DNA of 8,446 bases from Ruminococcaceae bacterium UBA5904 (GTDB lineage: Bacteria > Bacillota > Clostridia > Oscillospirales > Acutalibacteraceae): contig DJEG01000084.1 of the NCBI GenBank assembly GCA_002431305.1, positions 1 through 8,446 of the forward strand, read 5' to 3'. Position numbers and translations under genes: made by a program. Positions within the stretch are counted from its first letter, which is position 1, and each line of letters opens with the position of its first letter. Shown in pieces: positions 6,802-8,446 of this stretch. A model generated the notes under the pieces. The model was not told the origin of the DNA and made no database searches. It was given only the letters and a program-made list of their open reading frames with translations.

Positions 6802-8226
6802 ATGAGAAAATTTGACACAAAGGTACAGTATTTGAAGTATAAGGTTCTCCGCGAGGTTTCGCGCCTTGCGTGGAACGACGAACTGCTCGAGAATCTGTAC
6901 GAAATTCCTAAGACGATAGTTCCCGGTAAGGAGCCGACAATGAGATGCTGTATTTACAAAGAGCGCGCCATAGTCGAGGAACGCGTTAAGCTTGCAATGG
7001 GCGGGCATAAGGAAAATCCGAACGTTATCGAGGTTATCGAAACGGCGTGCGACGAGTGCCCCATGGGCGGATACGAAGTTACCAACGCATGCAGAGGATG
7101 TCTCGCGCACCGCTGTGAGGACGCGTGCCGTTTCGGCGCGATAACATTTGACCGTAACCACGTCGCACATATCGACAAGACGAAATGCAAGGAGTGCGGT
7201 TCATGCGCAAAGGTCTGTCCCTACACCGCGATTATCAGCCGTAAACGTCCGTGTGAGAACGCGTGCAAGATAAAAGCCATACACATGAACGAGGACAAGG
7301 CGGCGGCGATTGACAATAACAAATGCATCTCCTGCGGAGCATGCGTTTACCAGTGCCCGTTCGGCGCGATAACCGATAAGTCGTATATTCTCGACGTTAT
7401 CGATCTTATCAAAAAGAGCGATAACAATAAGAATTTCAAGGTTTACGCGGTCGTTGCTCCGTCGATTTCGAGCCAGTTTACCTACGCAAAACTCGGTCAG
7501 GTAGTAACCGGACTTAAAGAACTCGGATTCTATACCGTCGTCGAGGCGGCTCTCGGCGCGGACATGGTCGCCGACGCGGAGTCAAGGGAGCTTGTAGAAA
7601 AGGGATTCCTTACAAGCTCGTGCTGTCCGGCATTTGTAAGCTATATCGAAAAATCATTCCCGACGATAAAGCCGTTCGTTTCGCATAATCTTTCGCCCAT
7701 GGCGACTATCGCGAAGTATATCAAGGAGCATGAGGCTCCCTGCAAGGTCGTATTTATTGGACCCTGCACGGCAAAGAAAATGGAGGTTCAGAAGGACGAG
7801 GTCAAGCCGTGGGTTGATGTCGCAATGACGTTTGAGGAACTGCAGGCTTTGTTCGATTCAAGGGATATCGACATAACCTCGCTCGAGGAGGGCGTACTTG
7901 ACAACGCCTCGTATTTCGGCAGAATATTCGCCCGCTGCGGAGGACTTTCCGACGCGGTCGCGGAGGGTATCAAGGAGCACGGCGTAACGGACTTTGAATT
8001 AAAGCCGTTTTCGTGCGACGGAATCGAGAACTGCCGTGTCGCGCTTCTTAAAAAGAGCAAAAATATCCTCGACGCAAACTTTATCGAGGGTATGGCGTGC
8101 ACCGGCGGATGTATCGGCGGCGCGGGATGCCTGACCCACGGTGAAAAGAATAAAAAACAGGTTGACGATTACGGCAAGGAAGCGCTTGAAAAGACGATTT
8201 CCGACGCGATTGCAATGCTGAAATGA
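6802..8226 (+). CDS. hydA: Ferredoxin-type [FeFe]-hydrogenase (group B, HydA2-like)
   Basis: This 474-residue enzyme should interconvert protons and H2 using reduced ferredoxin. An ~80-residue N-terminal region of unclear role precedes a Cys-rich zone: C83/C86, then C97-C100-C105-C109, C129-C132-C135-C139P, C151/C155 and C175-C178-C181-C185P, fitting several 4Fe-4S clusters. The H-cluster domain carries SSC274C275PAF (L1), FIGPC322TAKK (L2) and MAC433TGGC437IGG (L3). All four cluster ligands and the proton-relay cysteine (C274) are present, so catalysis is likely. No NADH-binding subunits are encoded nearby, arguing against an electron-bifurcating HydABC complex. Compared with the canonical L3 motif MACPGGC, proline is replaced by threonine. 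AGGGTGAG precedes the ATG by about 9 nt. It is the last gene before a strong terminator. Maturases HydE, HydF and HydG must be elsewhere. Confidence 0.92.
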   Translation: MRKFDTKVQYLKYKVLREVSRLAWNDELLENLYEIPKTIVPGKEPTMRCCIYKERAIVEERVKLAMGGHKENPNVIEVIETACDECPMGGYEVTNACRGCLAHRCEDACRFGAITFDRNHVAHIDKTKCKECGSCAKVCPYTAIISRKRPCENACKIKAIHMNEDKAAAIDNNKCISCGACVYQCPFGAITDKSYILDVIDLIKKSDNNKNFKVYAVVAPSISSQFTYAKLGQVVTGLKELGFYTVVEAALGADMVADAESRELVEKGFLTSSCCPAFVSYIEKSFPTIKPFVSHNLSPMATIAKYIKEHEAPCKVVFIGPCTAKKMEVQKDEVKPWVDVAMTFEELQALFDSRDIDITSLEEGVLDNASYFGRIFARCGGLSDAVAEGIKEHGVTDFELKPFSCDGIENCRVALLKKSKNILDANFIEGMACTGGCIGGAGCLTHGEKNKKQVDDYGKEALEKTISDAIAMLK

Positions 8227-8230
8227 CAGA

Positions 8231-8273
8231 AAAACCGCGTGAGTGCCGATTTTGTTGACACTCGCGCGGTTTT
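8231..8273 (+). terminator. Rho-independent terminator of the hydrogenase operon
   Basis: AAAACCGCGTGAGTG at 8231-8245 pairs with CACTCGCGCGGTTTT at 8259-8273. This gives 15 pairs including one G-U, around a 13-nt loop, and ends in TTTTATAAT. It starts 4 nt after the hydrogenase stop codon. The A-tract on the left arm could also let it act weakly on the opposite strand. Confidence 0.92.
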
Positions 8274-8319
8274 ATAATGATTATCGCAAAGATTTATTTG
8301 TCGGAATTTAACAATATAT

Positions 8320-8343
8320 GTAGGGGAAGACATTGTCTTCCCG
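8320..8343. repeat. Palindromic intergenic repeat, copy 2 (inverted)
   Basis: These 24 bases are the exact reverse complement of 11-34. The palindromic core at 8324-8342 differs from copy 1 only in its central base, as expected from inversion. Beyond the 24 bases the flanks do not match. The two copies bracket the whole glmS-hydrogenase region and lie in non-coding DNA at each edge. Confidence 0.75.
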
Positions 8344-8407
8344 CATGAGACTTACGGTTTTATAAATAATAAATCTGCGTCAGCAATATGAAATTCCCGG
8401 GTTTCCG

Positions 8408-8441
8408 AAGGCAAAAATCATATTTAAAAATTTTCTGCCTT
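8408..8441. other. Weak stem-loop near the right edge
   Basis: AAGGCA at 8408-8413 pairs with TGCCTT at 8436-8441, and the adjoining A/T runs can extend the stem. No T-tract follows, so it is not a convincing terminator. The rest of 8274-8446 shows no open frame, RNA gene or clear promoter. Confidence 0.25.
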
Positions 8442-8446
8442 TACCC

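Noticed and set aside
5286..6818. A 510-codon open frame on the minus strand
   Set aside because: It lies antisense to hydS and the phosphatase gene, whose motifs are intact. Its translation is Arg-rich and low in recognisable motifs. It is a by-product of the codon bias.
8274..8446. CRISPR, tRNA or small gene in the right-hand non-coding stretch
   Set aside because: There are no regularly spaced direct repeats, no cloverleaf and no open frame with a ribosome binding site. Only the palindrome and a weak stem-loop are visible.

Overview
The window looks like chromosomal DNA from an anaerobic, fermentative Clostridia-type Firmicute, perhaps a gut or rumen relative of the Ruminococcaceae/Oscillospiraceae. 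The reasons are strong GGGGG/AGGAG ribosome binding sites, AT-rich intergenic DNA around moderate-GC genes, and a hydrogen-metabolism operon of a type known from that group. The placement is an inference from gene content, not from a marker gene.

Layout. A palindromic repeat sits at the extreme left (11-34). Next is a complete glmS on the minus strand (100-1923), with a hairpin just after its stop. A 183-bp AT-rich divergent intergenic region (1924-2106) holds a perfect 10+10 bp dyad close to glmS and an extended -10 promoter reading rightwards. From that promoter, seven tightly packed plus-strand genes follow: a YfcE-type metallophosphoesterase, an APH/choline-kinase-fold phosphotransferase, two tandem thioredoxin-like [2Fe-2S] ferredoxins, a PAS-containing putative sensory [FeFe]-hydrogenase (HydS), a SpoIIE/PP2C-type phosphatase with an unassigned C-terminal domain, and a ferredoxin-type [FeFe]-hydrogenase. 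Gaps are 18, 14, 8 and 3 nt, then an 8-nt overlap, then 16 nt. The set ends at a strong rho-independent terminator (8231-8273). The last ~170 bp hold no gene. They contain a second copy of the left-end palindrome in the opposite orientation and end with the same 10 bases that begin the window.

How the genes may work together. HydS carries ferredoxin clusters, a degenerate H-cluster domain, a further 4Fe-4S motif and a PAS domain, but no kinase or DNA-binding output. The SpoIIE-type phosphatase overlaps it by 8 nt and is the obvious candidate output. The small ferredoxins could feed electrons, and the last gene is the catalytic hydrogenase likely to be controlled or co-expressed. This resembles, from memory, the HydA2/HydS arrangement reported in Ruminococcus albus, so the core is not wholly new. 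Less expected are the co-operonic APH-fold kinase and metallophosphoesterase, the paired ferredoxins and the unassigned phosphatase tail. No [FeFe] maturases (HydE, HydF, HydG), sigma/anti-sigma factors, tRNAs, transposases or CRISPR arrays are present.
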